64,000 bases of DNA from Enterococcus asini ATCC 700915 (GTDB lineage: Bacteria > Bacillota > Bacilli > Lactobacillales > Enterococcaceae). Both the position numbers and the translations under genes were made by a program. Positions 33,364 to 43,099 of the stretch are shown here, piece by piece; the stretch's first letter is position 1, and every line of letters begins with the position of its first letter. Where the stretch lies: assembly GCF_000407365.1 (NCBI RefSeq), contig NZ_ASVU01000002.1, positions 372,001 through 436,000 of the forward strand, in the 5' to 3' direction. The notes beneath the pieces are model-generated. The model searched no databases. It saw only the letters and a list, made by a program, of their open reading frames with translations, and was not told the origin of the DNA.

Positions 33364-35358
33364 TTGTTTGATAAAGTAGACCAACTAGGGGTTAATACCC
33401 TGCGTACTTTGAGTATCGAAGCAGTTCAAAAGGCCAATTCCGGCCATCCAGGCTTACCAATGGGAGCGGCTCCCATGGCGTACACCTTGTGGACTCGCTA
33501 TTTGAAAATCAACCCGTTAACTTCTCGTAACTGGGCTGACCGGGACCGTTTTGTTTTATCCGCAGGTCATGGTTCTGCATTGTTGTATAGCTTGTTGCAC
33601 TGTGCTGGCTATCAAGTAAGCATGGATGACTTGAAAAACTTCCGTCAATGGAACAGCTTGACCCCTGGGCACCCTGAAGTGAATCATACGGACGGCGTAG
33701 AAGCAACCACTGGCCCACTAGGTCAAGGGATTGCTATGGCTGTGGGGATGGCTATGTCTGAAGCCCACTTAGCAGCGACATACAACCGTCCTGATTTTCC
33801 TGTAATGGATCACTATACCTATGCTTTGTGTGGGGACGGGGACTTAATGGAAGGTGTTTCTCAAGAAGCTTGTTCCATGGCCGGCCACATGAAATTAGGT
33901 AAACTAGTGGTCTTGTACGATTCAAACGACATCTCCCTTGATGGCCCGACTTCCATGGCCTTCACTGAAAATGTCGGCCAACGCTTTGAAGCGTACGGCT
34001 GGCAACATATCTTGGTGAAAGACGGCAATGATTTAGAAGCCATCGCCAAAGCCATTGAAGAAGCCAAAGCAGAAACGGCTAAACCAACCATTATCGAAGT
34101 GAAGACAATCATCGGTTTTGGGGCACCAAATGAAGGAACAAACCAAGTACACGGAGCACCCCTTGGAGCAGAAGGCGTGGCCGCTGCGAAGAAAGCATAT
34201 GGCTGGGATTACCCTGAGTTCACCGTGCCAGAAGAAGCGGCTGACCGCTTTAAAGAAACCATCATCGACCGAGGAGCAGAAGCCCAAGCAGCTTGGGAAG
34301 GGATGTTCGAGCGTTACAGCTTGGAATACCCTGAGTTAGCGGAACAATTTAAAGCAGCTTTTGCTGATAAATTGCCTCATGGCTGGTCTGATGAATTACC
34401 GGTTTACGAAGAAGGCTCAAGCCAAGCAAGCCGTGTATCCAGCAAAGAAATGATCCAAGAGCTTTCTAAGAAGATCCCTAGCTTCTGGGGCGGTTCTGCC
34501 GATTTGTCTTCTTCCAACAACACGATGGTAGGCGACGAAACAGCCTTCGAACCAGGAAACTACGCTGGTCGCAATATCTGGTTTGGTGTACGGGAATTCG
34601 CTATGGCAGCGGCTATGAACGGAATTCAACTCCACGGTGGTACACGAGTTTACGGCGGGACATTCTTCGTCTTTACCGATTACTTGCGTCCAGCAGTTCG
34701 CTTGTCTGCCATTCAAAATGTACCGGTGGTTTACGTCTTGACCCACGATTCCGTGGCAGTAGGTGAAGATGGCCCAACGCACGAACCAGTGGAACAATTG
34801 GCTAGCTTGCGTTGCATGCCAAACGTCCAAGTGATTCGTCCTGCTGACGGCAACGAAACTCGGGCTGCTTGGAAAGTGGCTATGACCACGAAAGACAAAC
34901 CAACTGTTTTGGTTTTAAGTCGTCAAAACTTGCCAGTCTTGCCAAACACAGCAACAACGGCAGATGAAATGGTGGCCAAAGGTGGTTACGTCTTGTCTGC
35001 ACAACAAGGAGACGTACCAGCGGGTATCTTGATTGCCACCGGTTCTGAAGTTGCCTTGGCTGTGGAAGCTCAAAAAGCATTGTTAGCAGAAGGCAAAGAC
35101 GTTTCCGTAGTTTCGATTCCAAGTTTCGATCTTTTCGAACAACAATCCGCAAGTTACAAAGAATCCGTCTTGCCAAAAGCCGTGACCAAGCGGGTAGGGG
35201 TTGAAGCAGCTGCATCATTCGGCTGGGAACGCTACATTGGGGATGCCGGCAAGATGATTGCTATCGATCACTTTGGTGCTTCCGCTCCAGGAGGAACCAT
35301 TATGAAAGAATTTGGCTTCACTGCTGAAAACGTGGTTAACACCTTTAATAGTCTTTAA
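33364..35358 (+). CDS. tkt: Transketolase
   Basis: Thiamine-diphosphate enzyme that moves two-carbon units in the pentose-phosphate pathway. The 664-residue product is full length: [30 protein letters not shown], the ThDP motif [12 protein letters not shown], and [21 protein letters not shown] and [15 protein letters not shown] in the later domains. TTG 33364 is the start, seven bases after AGGAGGGA. A strong promoter and a terminator make it monocistronic. Confidence 0.97.
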   Translation: MFDKVDQLGVNTLRTLSIEAVQKANSGHPGLPMGAAPMAYTLWTRYLKINPLTSRNWADRDRFVLSAGHGSALLYSLLHCAGYQVSMDDLKNFRQWNSLTPGHPEVNHTDGVEATTGPLGQGIAMAVGMAMSEAHLAATYNRPDFPVMDHYTYALCGDGDLMEGVSQEACSMAGHMKLGKLVVLYDSNDISLDGPTSMAFTENVGQRFEAYGWQHILVKDGNDLEAIAKAIEEAKAETAKPTIIEVKTIIGFGAPNEGTNQVHGAPLGAEGVAAAKKAYGWDYPEFTVPEEAADRFKETIIDRGAEAQAAWEGMFERYSLEYPELAEQFKAAFADKLPHGWSDELPVYEEGSSQASRVSSKEMIQELSKKIPSFWGGSADLSSSNNTMVGDETAFEPGNYAGRNIWFGVREFAMAAAMNGIQLHGGTRVYGGTFFVFTDYLRPAVRLSAIQNVPVVYVLTHDSVAVGEDGPTHEPVEQLASLRCMPNVQVIRPADGNETRAAWKVAMTTKDKPTVLVLSRQNLPVLPNTATTADEMVAKGGYVLSAQQGDVPAGILIATGSEVALAVEAQKALLAEGKDVSVVSIPSFDLFEQQSASYKESVLPKAVTKRVGVEAAASFGWERYIGDAGKMIAIDHFGASAPGGTIMKEFGFTAENVVNTFNSL

Positions 35359-35367
35359 AAAGTCTTT

Positions 35368-35398
35368 AGCCCTTGTCGAATACCGACAAGGGCTTTTT
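35368..35398 (+). terminator. Terminator after tkt
   Basis: AGCCCTTGTCG (35368-35378) pairs perfectly with CGACAAGGGCT (35384-35394), then Ts. Confidence 0.92.
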
Positions 35399-35567
35399 AA
35401 GGTCTTTTAATCGTGCGAATGCTCCGCCGAGAATGAGAATTTGGCGAAATTTGTTTTAGAAAGGGACGTATTGCTTGTTCTTCCGGGAAGTCCTCCGTAT
35501 AATATAAACGTTGATGTATAATCTATGTTTTTCAATGGTCATAAAACACTTTACAGGAGGCACCTTA

Positions 35568-36440
35568 ATGGAAGAATTTAAGACTCGGGGACAGCGACGC
35601 CGTTTTCAAACGTTGGAAAAACGTCGTAAACTCGTAAGTGGCGCAGCGGTCGTAGGTACTGGTTTGGCCATCGCTCCAGTGGCACTGACTTTACCTGGCA
35701 CGCAAGTCGAAGCCGCAGAATACAATTACCAACAAGCGGATGCAGCGCAAAGCTTGATTAACCAAATCGGTTCAACTGCTAGCCAAATCGCGGCAGCCAA
35801 CGACCTTTACGCTTCAGTGATGATCGCCCAAGCGCTATTGGAAAGTGGCAATGGCGGTTCTACGCTGTCCCAGGCTCCTTATTACAACTTGTTTGGCGTG
35901 AAAGGCTATAGCGATAGCAACCCAGTCTACTTGGCGACCCAAGAATACTTGGATGGTCAATGGGTGACTATGAATGAACCTTTCCAAACTTACAACTCTT
36001 ACTGGGAATCCATTCAAGAACATGCCAATGTCTTGAAGAGCACGAGCTTTGCCAGTGGTACCGCTCATTACAGTGGCGCATGGAAGAGCAATACTTCTAG
36101 CTACCAAGACGCGACCGCTTATTTAACCGGTCGTTATGCAACGGACCCAAGTTATGGCTCCAAGCTAAATTACTTGATTTCGGCCTATGGTTTGACCCAA
36201 TACGATACACCAAGTACTGGTGCTACCACTACGACCACCGAGGTCAGCACAAGTGTCAGTGCTACGACAACTACCACAGACAGTAGCAACTCCAGCAGCA
36301 CTGGTGGAAGCTATACAGTCGTTGCCGGGGATTCTCTTTGGGGGATTGCTAGCAAATATGGCATTTCTGTCGATCAATTAATGGCAAATAATGGTTTGAC
36401 TAGTGATGTCATCATGATTGGCCAACAATTGAGTGTTTAA
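35568..36440 (+). CDS. Secreted GH73 peptidoglycan hydrolase with LysM domain
   Basis: 290 residues. A positively charged, long signal peptide (about 1-48) ends near VEAAE. The GH73 glucosaminidase domain follows (about 60-215): SVMIAQALLESGNGGSTLS carries the general-acid glutamate, and NLFGVKG and FQTYNSY are typical. A Ser/Thr-rich linker leads to one C-terminal LysM (about 245-290, starting SYTVVAGDSLWGIASKYG). It cleaves glycan strands in growth or separation. The gene is monocistronic; TATAAT lies at 35498-35503 with a weak -35. Confidence 0.9.
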   Translation: MEEFKTRGQRRRFQTLEKRRKLVSGAAVVGTGLAIAPVALTLPGTQVEAAEYNYQQADAAQSLINQIGSTASQIAAANDLYASVMIAQALLESGNGGSTLSQAPYYNLFGVKGYSDSNPVYLATQEYLDGQWVTMNEPFQTYNSYWESIQEHANVLKSTSFASGTAHYSGAWKSNTSSYQDATAYLTGRYATDPSYGSKLNYLISAYGLTQYDTPSTGATTTTTEVSTSVSATTTTTDSSNSSSTGGSYTVVAGDSLWGIASKYGISVDQLMANNGLTSDVIMIGQQLSV

Positions 36441-36450
36441 TCAAATAGTA

Positions 36451-36487
36451 AAAAGACAAGGAAGCAGTTTTCCTTGTCTTTTTTTGT
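36451..36487 (+). terminator. Terminator after the GH73 gene
   Basis: AAAGACAAGGA (36452-36462) pairs with TCCTTGTCTTT (36471-36481), then Ts. Confidence 0.9.
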
Positions 36488-36639
36488 CTTTACCAAAAGC
36501 AAATTCTTTGTTAAAAGCCATCCGCTGTGGATACTGGTCCAGTAGCAAAACCAGCAAAAAAAGCCTCTGACTAGCAGAATTTCAGAAAATTGGTTATGAT
36601 GAACTGAAGTACAACCATTACGCAAACGGAGGGACAGTT

Positions 36640-37566
36640 ATGACAGTCTATGCATCATCTTTGGAGTTAATCGGTAAAACGCCAATCGTCAAATTAAACC
36701 AAATCGTGCCTGAAGGGGCCGCAGATGTTTACGTGAAATTGGAATTTTTCAATCCAGGTAGTTCCGTGAAAGACCGGATTGCTTTATCCATGGTAGAAGC
36801 CGCAGAAAAAGACGGTCGCTTAAAAGCCGGGGATACCATCGTCGAACCCACATCAGGAAATACTGGTATCGGACTGGCTATGGTAGGAGCGGCAAAGGGC
36901 TATTCAGTAGTCATTGTCATGCCCGATACCATGAGTATTGAACGGCGCAAACTCATGCAAGCTTATGGGGCGAAATTGATTCTAACCCCTGGAGCTGAAG
37001 GTATGAAAGGAGCCATTGCCAAAGCAGAAGCACTAGCGAAGGAAAACGGGTGGTTCTTGCCATTGCAGTTTGAAAATATGGCAAATCCGCAAATTCATGA
37101 AGAAACCACTGGTCCAGAAATCATCGTCGACTTTAAAGAGACTGGTTTGGACGCTTTTGTAGCAGGGATTGGAACTGGGGGTACTTTGACCGGAGCTGGT
37201 CGTGCGTTGAAAAAAGCTTTCCCAGAAATTAAAATCTATGCCGTCGAACCTGCTGAATCGGCTGTTTTGGAAGGCAAGCAACCTGGGCCTCACAAGATTC
37301 AAGGGATTGGTGCCGGCTTTATTCCCGATACATTGGATACAAAGGTTTACGACGAAACGTTGCCGATTACTAGCGATGACGCCATGGCCACGGCTCGTTT
37401 AGTAGGGGAAAAAGAAGGCTTCTTAGTGGGTATTTCCTCAGGAGCGGCGATTGCGGCAGCGATTCAAGTGGCACAAAAATTAGGCACTGGCCATAAAGTA
37501 GTAGCCGTGGTTCCGGATAACGGGGAACGCTACTTATCCACGGCTTTGTACCAATTTGACGAGTAA
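36640..37566 (+). CDS. cysK: Cysteine synthase A (O-acetylserine sulfhydrylase)
   Basis: Forms cysteine from O-acetylserine and sulfide with PLP bound to Lys44 in [33 protein letters not shown] and [10 protein letters not shown] are the substrate and phosphate-binding loops. 308 residues, full length. GGAGGGACA precedes the ATG. Monocistronic, followed by a terminator and then perR. No CymR box or T-box was recognised upstream. Confidence 0.96.
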   Translation: MTVYASSLELIGKTPIVKLNQIVPEGAADVYVKLEFFNPGSSVKDRIALSMVEAAEKDGRLKAGDTIVEPTSGNTGIGLAMVGAAKGYSVVIVMPDTMSIERRKLMQAYGAKLILTPGAEGMKGAIAKAEALAKENGWFLPLQFENMANPQIHEETTGPEIIVDFKETGLDAFVAGIGTGGTLTGAGRALKKAFPEIKIYAVEPAESAVLEGKQPGPHKIQGIGAGFIPDTLDTKVYDETLPITSDDAMATARLVGEKEGFLVGISSGAAIAAAIQVAQKLGTGHKVVAVVPDNGERYLSTALYQFDE

Positions 37567-37597
37567 GTCTTTTTAAAAACTTAACTAAACAACTGAG

Positions 37598-37626
37598 AGA
37601 CGAGCTGTTTTTAGGCTCGTCTTTTT
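37598..37626 (+). terminator. Terminator after cysK
   Basis: AGACGAGC (37598-37605) pairs with GCTCGTCT (37615-37622), then Ts. Confidence 0.88.
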
Positions 37627-37699
37627 GATTTCTTAGACTCTCGCTAGAAATTCTGGGAAACTTCTAGTATGATAGAGAAAACGAAAGGGGCAATCCGCA

Positions 37700-38137
37700 A
37701 TGGAAGATGCGACTGTGGAAAAAACGATCCAAAAGCTACGAGACGAAGGCGTGCGGATCACCAGTCAACGTTACGAAATCATTCAATACCTCGCCTCCAC
37801 CCATGACCATCCGACTGCCGATGAGATTTACCATGCTTTGGCAGATACCGTCACGGATGTTAGTGTGGCGACGGTTTACAATAATCTCCGTTTGTTTACG
37901 GAAAAAGGCATCGTCACCGAATTGAAATTTGGCGATGACGCCAGTCGCTTTGACTTTACCCAAAAACCCCATTACCACGCTTGTTGCGTGCGTTGCGGGA
38001 GAATTGCCGATTTCTACTATCCTGGTTTAGAAGATGTGGAAATGGCGGCTGGCCGCTTAACCGGCTATCAAATCAACCAACACCGTTTGGAAGTCTATGG
38101 CCTTTGCCCCGACTGTCAGAAATTGGAGGAAAGCTGA
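37700..38137 (+). CDS. perR: Peroxide-responsive repressor PerR (Fur family)
   Basis: Metal-dependent repressor of oxidative-stress genes. The 145-residue product keeps, at the same numbers as Bacillus PerR, the regulatory metal ligands His37, Asp85, His91, His93 and Asp104 and the structural zinc cysteines Cys96, Cys99, Cys136 and Cys139. Oxidation of His37/His91 by peroxide inactivates it. No clear self-operator is visible upstream. It overlaps the ridA start by one base, so the two are co-transcribed. Confidence 0.94.
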   Translation: MEDATVEKTIQKLRDEGVRITSQRYEIIQYLASTHDHPTADEIYHALADTVTDVSVATVYNNLRLFTEKGIVTELKFGDDASRFDFTQKPHYHACCVRCGRIADFYYPGLEDVEMAAGRLTGYQINQHRLEVYGLCPDCQKLEES

Positions 38138-38514
38138 TGAACGTCATTCAAACAAATCAAGCACCGGCAGCTATTGGGCCTTATGCCCAAGGACGGATTG
38201 TCAATGGTTTGCTGTTTGCTTCCGGCCAAGTGCCTCTGGACCCTAGTACCGCGGAAGTGGTCGGGACTACCATTGAAGAGCAGACCAAACAAGTCTTAAA
38301 GAATATAGAGGGCATCTTACATGCTACCGGAGTCGACTTTTCTGCTGTGGTGAAGACGACTTGTTTCTTACAAAACATGGCAGACTTTACGACGTTCAAT
38401 GAGGTTTATGCTACCGCGTTTACCGAGCCGTATCCTGCCCGGTCAGCAGTCGAAGTTGCACGATTGCCAAAAGAGGTTTTGGTGGAAATCGAAGTCATTG
38501 CCAAGGTCGAATAA
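38137..38514 (+). CDS. ridA: RidA-family deaminase (reactive intermediate/imine deaminase)
   Basis: Removes reactive enamine/imine intermediates from PLP enzymes. The 125-residue trimeric fold shows the start AIGPYAQGRIVNGLLFASGQVPLDP, a late ARSAVEVARLPKEVLVEIEVIA with the key arginine, and a conserved cysteine-bearing strand. GGAGG precedes the ATG, which overlaps the perR stop. Position after cysK and perR fits a role in PLP-related stress, though this is inference. Confidence 0.93.
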   Translation: MNVIQTNQAPAAIGPYAQGRIVNGLLFASGQVPLDPSTAEVVGTTIEEQTKQVLKNIEGILHATGVDFSAVVKTTCFLQNMADFTTFNEVYATAFTEPYPARSAVEVARLPKEVLVEIEVIAKVE

Positions 38515-38520
38515 ACACCG

Positions 38521-38553
38521 GAAGACAGAGGTGAGAGCTTCTGTCTTCTTTGT
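38521..38553 (+). terminator. Weak terminator after ridA
   Basis: GAAGACAGA (38521-38529) pairs with TCTGTCTTC (38540-38548); only a short T-tail. Confidence 0.55.
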
Positions 38554-38582
38554 GTAATGGTGGAATGGAAAGAAGGAGCAAG

Positions 38583-39293
38583 ATGGATTTTTTTCAAGCA
38601 TATTTAGCAGCGGGGCAGGTCAGTGTCCCCCGCATGATTTTAAAACACTATCATGAACTAGGCATGGATGCCGAGGAGTTGGTCTTTTGGCTCGAATTGT
38701 ACGCGTATCAGGAAAAAGGTGCCTATCCTGATCTCAATCAGGTGGCTCAAAGCATGGGCATTACCCAAACGAGAGTATTTCAGCTCTTGGCCCAGGCCGA
38801 TCAGAAGCAACATTTGCGTTTGGTCACACAAAAAGATGCCCAAGGAAAGCAAACCGATACCTATGATTTTCGGCCATTATTTGAAAAATTGACCAAGCTC
38901 TATCAGCAACAGGCCCAAACCAAAAGCGCTCAAGCTACAGCAGATAAGGTCAGTAATCTATACAAAACCTTTGAACAAGAATTTGGCAGACCTTTGTCTC
39001 CTTTAGAATTTGAACGAATCGCTGGTTGGTTAAACGAAGACCACTACGATCCGGAATTGATTCGCCTGGCTTTAAAAGAAGCGGTAACTCATCAGGCTCG
39101 TAACCTCAGCTACATCGATCGCATTTTATTAAACTGGGAAAGTAAAAACATCCGCAACAAGGAAGAAGTGGCCCAAGAGCAGTCCCGTCGGAAGTTGCAA
39201 ATCATGCAAAAAGCTGCCGATAAGACTGGGAATCAAGCACAAGACGACTCTTTGCCGCCTGTAACGTTGCACAATCCCTTTAAGGAGGACTGA
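38583..39293 (+). CDS. dnaD: Primosomal DNA replication protein DnaD
   Basis: Helps load the helicase at origins and restart sites. In the 236-residue product the N-terminal winged-helix part (about 1-100) and the DnaD/DnaB2 domain (about 120-200, with FGRPLSPLEFERIAGWL, and YIDRILLNWE near its end) are present. AGAAGGAG precedes ATG 38583. It is followed by nth two bases after the stop, the conserved pair dnaD-nth of Firmicutes. Confidence 0.94.
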   Translation: MDFFQAYLAAGQVSVPRMILKHYHELGMDAEELVFWLELYAYQEKGAYPDLNQVAQSMGITQTRVFQLLAQADQKQHLRLVTQKDAQGKQTDTYDFRPLFEKLTKLYQQQAQTKSAQATADKVSNLYKTFEQEFGRPLSPLEFERIAGWLNEDHYDPELIRLALKEAVTHQARNLSYIDRILLNWESKNIRNKEEVAQEQSRRKLQIMQKAADKTGNQAQDDSLPPVTLHNPFKED

Positions 39294-39295
39294 GT

Positions 39296-39952
39296 ATGCT
39301 GTTAAACCAAGCGAAAACCCGGGAAGCCTTACAAATCATGGGAGAGATGTTCCCTGAGGCCCATGGGGAATTAGTCGCAGGGACCCCGTTTCAATTATTG
39401 ATCGCGGTGATTTTATCCGCCCAAGCTACCGATGTTTCGGTAAACAAGGCAACACCGGCTTTGTTTGCGGCTTATCCTACTCCTGAAGCCCTCGCGCAAG
39501 CTCCGGTGGAAGAAATCATTGCCAAAATCAAAACCATCGGCCTGTATCGCAATAAGGCTAAAAACATCAAAGCCTGTGCCGCCAAACTCTTAACGGATTT
39601 CAATGGGGAAGTGCCCCACACGAAAGAAGAATTAATGACGTTACCGGGAGTCGGACGAAAAACCGCCAATGTAGTGTTAGGGGACGCCTTTGGGATTCCC
39701 GGCATTGCCGTGGATACCCATGTGGAACGCGTCTCCAAACGCCTGCATATTTGCAAGCAAGATGCCACGGTTTTACAAGTGGAAGAAACCTTAATGAAGA
39801 AATTACCGAAAAAAACTTGGGTTCATGCCCATCACACCATGATCTTTTTTGGGCGTTACCACTGTACCGCTCGCAGTCCTAAGTGTGAAGGCTGTCCGTT
39901 GCTTTTCCTCTGCCAAGACGGGCAAAAGCGTTTAGGCATTAAAAAGAACTAA
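39296..39952 (+). CDS. nth: Endonuclease III (DNA glycosylase/AP lyase)
   Basis: Excises oxidised pyrimidines. The 218-residue product shows the helix-hairpin-helix LPGVGRKTA with catalytic Lys122, Asp140 in VDTHVERVS, and the 4Fe-4S cluster cysteines C-x6-C-x2-C-x5-C at 190, 197, 200 and 206. It follows dnaD with the ribosome site AAGGAGG inside the end of that gene. A terminator follows, shared with pbp1A. Confidence 0.97.
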   Translation: MLLNQAKTREALQIMGEMFPEAHGELVAGTPFQLLIAVILSAQATDVSVNKATPALFAAYPTPEALAQAPVEEIIAKIKTIGLYRNKAKNIKACAAKLLTDFNGEVPHTKEELMTLPGVGRKTANVVLGDAFGIPGIAVDTHVERVSKRLHICKQDATVLQVEETLMKKLPKKTWVHAHHTMIFFGRYHCTARSPKCEGCPLLFLCQDGQKRLGIKKN

Positions 39953-39954
39953 AG

Positions 39955-39998
39955 AAAAAACGCAGTTTCAGCGGATTGCCGAAACTGCGTTTTTTTGT
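39955..39998. terminator. Bidirectional terminator
   Basis: AACGCAGTTTC (39959-39969) pairs with GAAACTGCGTT (39981-39991), with A- and T-runs on both sides. Ends nth and pbp1A. Confidence 0.92.
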
Positions 39999-40010
39999 AT
40001 TCGATGGGGT

Positions 40011-42389
40011 TTAGCCGTTGTTGTTACCATCACCATTGGCGTTTCCGTTGCCATTACCATTTCCTTGGCCTTGGTTATTGTTGTTTCCAGGGTTTTCTTC
40101 TGAGGAAGATTCTGGCGTTTCGCTACTTGGTGTCGTGCTACTTTCCGGTGTTGAACTGCTTGGTGTCGTCGTGGAGCTTTCGGAACTCGAGCTGGAGCTT
40201 GACGACGAGCTAGAAGACTCGGTGGTAGAGCTTTCGGAACTGGATGATGTAGTAGACTCTGTTGTGGAGGTGCTTTCTACCACACTACTACTAGAAGAGC
40301 TGCTGGAGCTTGGGGTCACAGAGGACTCCGGCTCAGGAGCTTTGTACGTATCCCGCCAGTAAAGTTCACTACCCACGCGCACTAAGTCTTCTGGCATTTC
40401 CCAGTCGCTAACGGTGCTGTTGCGAGTAATGTATTGCATTAAGTTGCGATAGACATCGGAAGCCACCATATTGGAATCATTGGTAATCGGCGTCATGCGA
40501 TTGTTGTAACCTGTCCAAACTGACAAGGAGAAGTCTGGAGTGTAGCCGGCAAACATGACATCGGGATAGACATTGCTGGAAATGCCCAATTTTGCCAGTT
40601 CCTCATCGGTGTAGTTGGAAGTCCCGGTTTTCCCTGCTTGAATCAAGCCGGGGATTTCCGCATTGTAGCCGGTACCCTCTGTAATAACATCCTTTAAGAC
40701 GTCCGTCACCATATAGGCGGTGCCGGCTTCCATGGCTTTGGTGCCATCGGGATTAAATTCATCGTAGGAACCGTCTTGGTAGACGATTTTGCTGATGTAC
40801 ATCGGTTTGTAATAGGTACCACCATTGGCAAAGGCACTGTAGGCAGCCGCTAGTTTTTCCGAGGAAACCCCATATTTCGTGCCGTCTTGAGCCGTATTAC
40901 TGGAAATCGCATTACTGATTACCATGTTTTTGTACTCAATGCCTAGACCTTTTAGGAAGTCATGGGCTTTATCGATGCCCACTTCGTCCAAAAGCTTAAC
41001 AGAAGGGACGTTTCGTGACTGACTTAAAGCGGTACGCAAGGAGATATTGCCCATGTATTTCAAGTCCCAGTTGTTGACTTTTATATCGGTACCGGGATAA
41101 GTGTAAGGCTCATCATCAATGCGGGTGCCCGTGGAGTCTTTCAAATATTCAAAGGCGGGGCCGTAGTCGGTGACAGGTTTCATGGTGGAACCAAAGTCCC
41201 GAGAAGTATTGACCGCTAAGTTGTTGCCTAAGACCACGGAAGAGTCGATATTGCGTCCGCCGATTTGGGCGCTGACTTTCCCGGTATGGGTGTCTACTAA
41301 AGTCGCAGCAACTTGCATGTCGCTATCAGGATATTGTACGTATTGGTCCGTATTAACGATGTCATAGAGTCGATTTTGAGCATCTAAGTCCAAGTTCGTG
41401 TAGACTTCCAAACCATCGGTATAGACATTTTTCCCCGTTAAATCTTTGACTTGTTGAATGACTTCTTTCACGTAGCCATCGTATTTCACCCAATTTTGAC
41501 TAGAGTTCGTAAATTCGATTAAGCCGTCTGTCACAGGGGTGTCTACGGCTTCTTTGTATTCCTTTTCCGAGATTTTGTTGTTTTCTTTCATGGTGTACAA
41601 GACGATGTCCCGACGTTTCTTGGCTAATTCAGGATTCTTGTAAGGGTCGTAGCTTTCTGGTGCTTGGGGCATTCCGGCAATCAAAGCGGTCTGTGCTAGG
41701 TTCAATTCATCTAGCCCTTTACCAAAGTAGGCTTTGGCGGCGGTTTGCATCCCAGAAATCCCGTTAGACATATAGACTTTATTAATATAGTAGGTTAGGA
41801 TTTCTTGTTTGGATTTTTCCTTTTCCAATTGAATCGCCATCCAAGCTTCTTGGGCTTTTCGCTTCAACGTTTGATCGGAAGCCTTGGTGGAGAAGAAGGA
41901 GAGCTTAATCAATTGTTGGGTTAAAGTGGAGCCACCTTGAGTGGTATTGCTAGTCAAATTGGAAATTGCCGAGCCGATAATTCGAATGGGGTCTACCCCA
42001 ATGTGTTTGTAGAAGCGCTTGTCTTCCACGGAAACGATGGCGTCTTCTAGTAGCTGAGGCACTTCTTGGGAGGTGATCGTTTCCCGGCGTTCGGCTCCTA
42101 ATTCGGCGTAGCTATCGCCATTACTAGCGTATAAAGTGGAGGACACGGCGGATTCCAGGTTGGTGTCGTCGATTTTCGGGGCATCCTTGGCGTAATACCA
42201 AAACAAACCCACACCTCCGAGAAAAGCTAGCATGCCTAAAATAAAGAGGCTCGCCACCACGCGGAAGATAATCGTTCCTACTGAGCGTTTTTTCTTTGGT
42301 TTATTGTTTTTGCCATTTTTTTTCGGGGGTTGTTTTCCCGATTTTTTGTTTTGATTCCGAGCAGCTCTTGAAGGGGTATCAGTTGTCAT
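40011..42389 (-). CDS. pbp1A: Class A penicillin-binding protein PBP1A
   Basis: Bifunctional glycosyltransferase/transpeptidase of 792 residues. After a basic cytoplasmic N-terminus and one membrane segment (about 39-66), the GT51 domain has VEDKRFYKH, GGSTLTQQLIK and the QAPESYDPY motif. The transpeptidase domain has STMK (active serine), SRN and KTGTS. From about residue 690 the tail is nearly all Ser/Thr (about 70 residues), ending in an Asn/Gly-rich run. The gene overlaps recU by 11 bases and is translated from within it (AAAGGAGC upstream), as in other Firmicutes. Confidence 0.95.
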   Translation of the reverse strand: MTTDTPSRAARNQNKKSGKQPPKKNGKNNKPKKKRSVGTIIFRVVASLFILGMLAFLGGVGLFWYYAKDAPKIDDTNLESAVSSTLYASNGDSYAELGAERRETITSQEVPQLLEDAIVSVEDKRFYKHIGVDPIRIIGSAISNLTSNTTQGGSTLTQQLIKLSFFSTKASDQTLKRKAQEAWMAIQLEKEKSKQEILTYYINKVYMSNGISGMQTAAKAYFGKGLDELNLAQTALIAGMPQAPESYDPYKNPELAKKRRDIVLYTMKENNKISEKEYKEAVDTPVTDGLIEFTNSSQNWVKYDGYVKEVIQQVKDLTGKNVYTDGLEVYTNLDLDAQNRLYDIVNTDQYVQYPDSDMQVAATLVDTHTGKVSAQIGGRNIDSSVVLGNNLAVNTSRDFGSTMKPVTDYGPAFEYLKDSTGTRIDDEPYTYPGTDIKVNNWDLKYMGNISLRTALSQSRNVPSVKLLDEVGIDKAHDFLKGLGIEYKNMVISNAISSNTAQDGTKYGVSSEKLAAAYSAFANGGTYYKPMYISKIVYQDGSYDEFNPDGTKAMEAGTAYMVTDVLKDVITEGTGYNAEIPGLIQAGKTGTSNYTDEELAKLGISSNVYPDVMFAGYTPDFSLSVWTGYNNRMTPITNDSNMVASDVYRNLMQYITRNSTVSDWEMPEDLVRVGSELYWRDTYKAPEPESSVTPSSSSSSSSSVVESTSTTESTTSSSSESSTTESSSSSSSSSSSSESSTTTPSSSTPESSTTPSSETPESSSEENPGNNNNQGQGNGNGNGNANGDGNNNG

Positions 42390-43041
42390 GTTCTTGCTCC
42401 TTTAGTGCGATATAGTGGTCCAAAGCATCAAGATAAGGAATCCGCGGGGCAATGCCTAGGAAAATCTCGGTGCTTTCGGCTTCGATTACCTGTAAAGGAA
42501 TCGATTTTTTTGCAGTAGCTTGTGCTTGCCAGTGGCGGTCCAATGTTTTGCTATCCATGAAAAAACAGCGTTGCAGTTGAGAAAACCACAATAAAACAAA
42601 GGTGATGCCTCCTTGGTTGCGGCAAGCGTTCATATGGGTAATCTGATGCTGGTGAAAGTTTTTCAAAGGAAATGAAGTCTTGTTTTTGGTTTCCTTGGCT
42701 TCAAAGTCCACGTAATAGCCCTTGTAAACCCCGTTGTAGTCCGTGGTGGAAGCTTCTTTAAAGTACGCTTCCTTAATCACCGCGGCGCTCCGGCGAGGGT
42801 AATCCACTTTCACGATTTGAATCGGGGTAGGCTTTTTATGAATCACCGCCAAATTGCGACTTAAATAATAAGCATTGCTTTCATTGATGGCTTCTTCAAA
42901 GCGCATGCCTCGATTGGCAAAGTTGTTTTTTTTCTGGGTTTGAGCCGTTCTTTTAGACGGCGGGGTGGTGCGGACTTGTTTTGCGGGCTTTTTCGGTATA
43001 TCATCGGAATAAAGCCGTCCGTCGGGATAGTTGAGAACCAT
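42379..43041 (-). CDS. recU: Holliday junction resolvase RecU
   Basis: Homodimeric nuclease that cuts Holliday junctions. 220 residues with FANRGMRFEEAINESNAYY at the start of the fold, a nuclease core TDYNGVYKGYYVDFEAKETKNK (Asp, Glu and Lys metal ligands) and HQITHM. The N-terminal 40 residues are basic, as usual. AGGAGAG precedes the ATG. Upstream and overlapping pbp1A, opposite ypsA. Confidence 0.95.
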   Translation of the reverse strand: MVLNYPDGRLYSDDIPKKPAKQVRTTPPSKRTAQTQKKNNFANRGMRFEEAINESNAYYLSRNLAVIHKKPTPIQIVKVDYPRRSAAVIKEAYFKEASTTDYNGVYKGYYVDFEAKETKNKTSFPLKNFHQHQITHMNACRNQGGITFVLLWFSQLQRCFFMDSKTLDRHWQAQATAKKSIPLQVIEAESTEIFLGIAPRIPYLDALDHYIALKEQEHDN

Positions 43042-43099
43042 GCTATCACTCTCCTACCGGGCTATTATACCAAAATCTAGTAGGGAAAGGAAAAAAACC

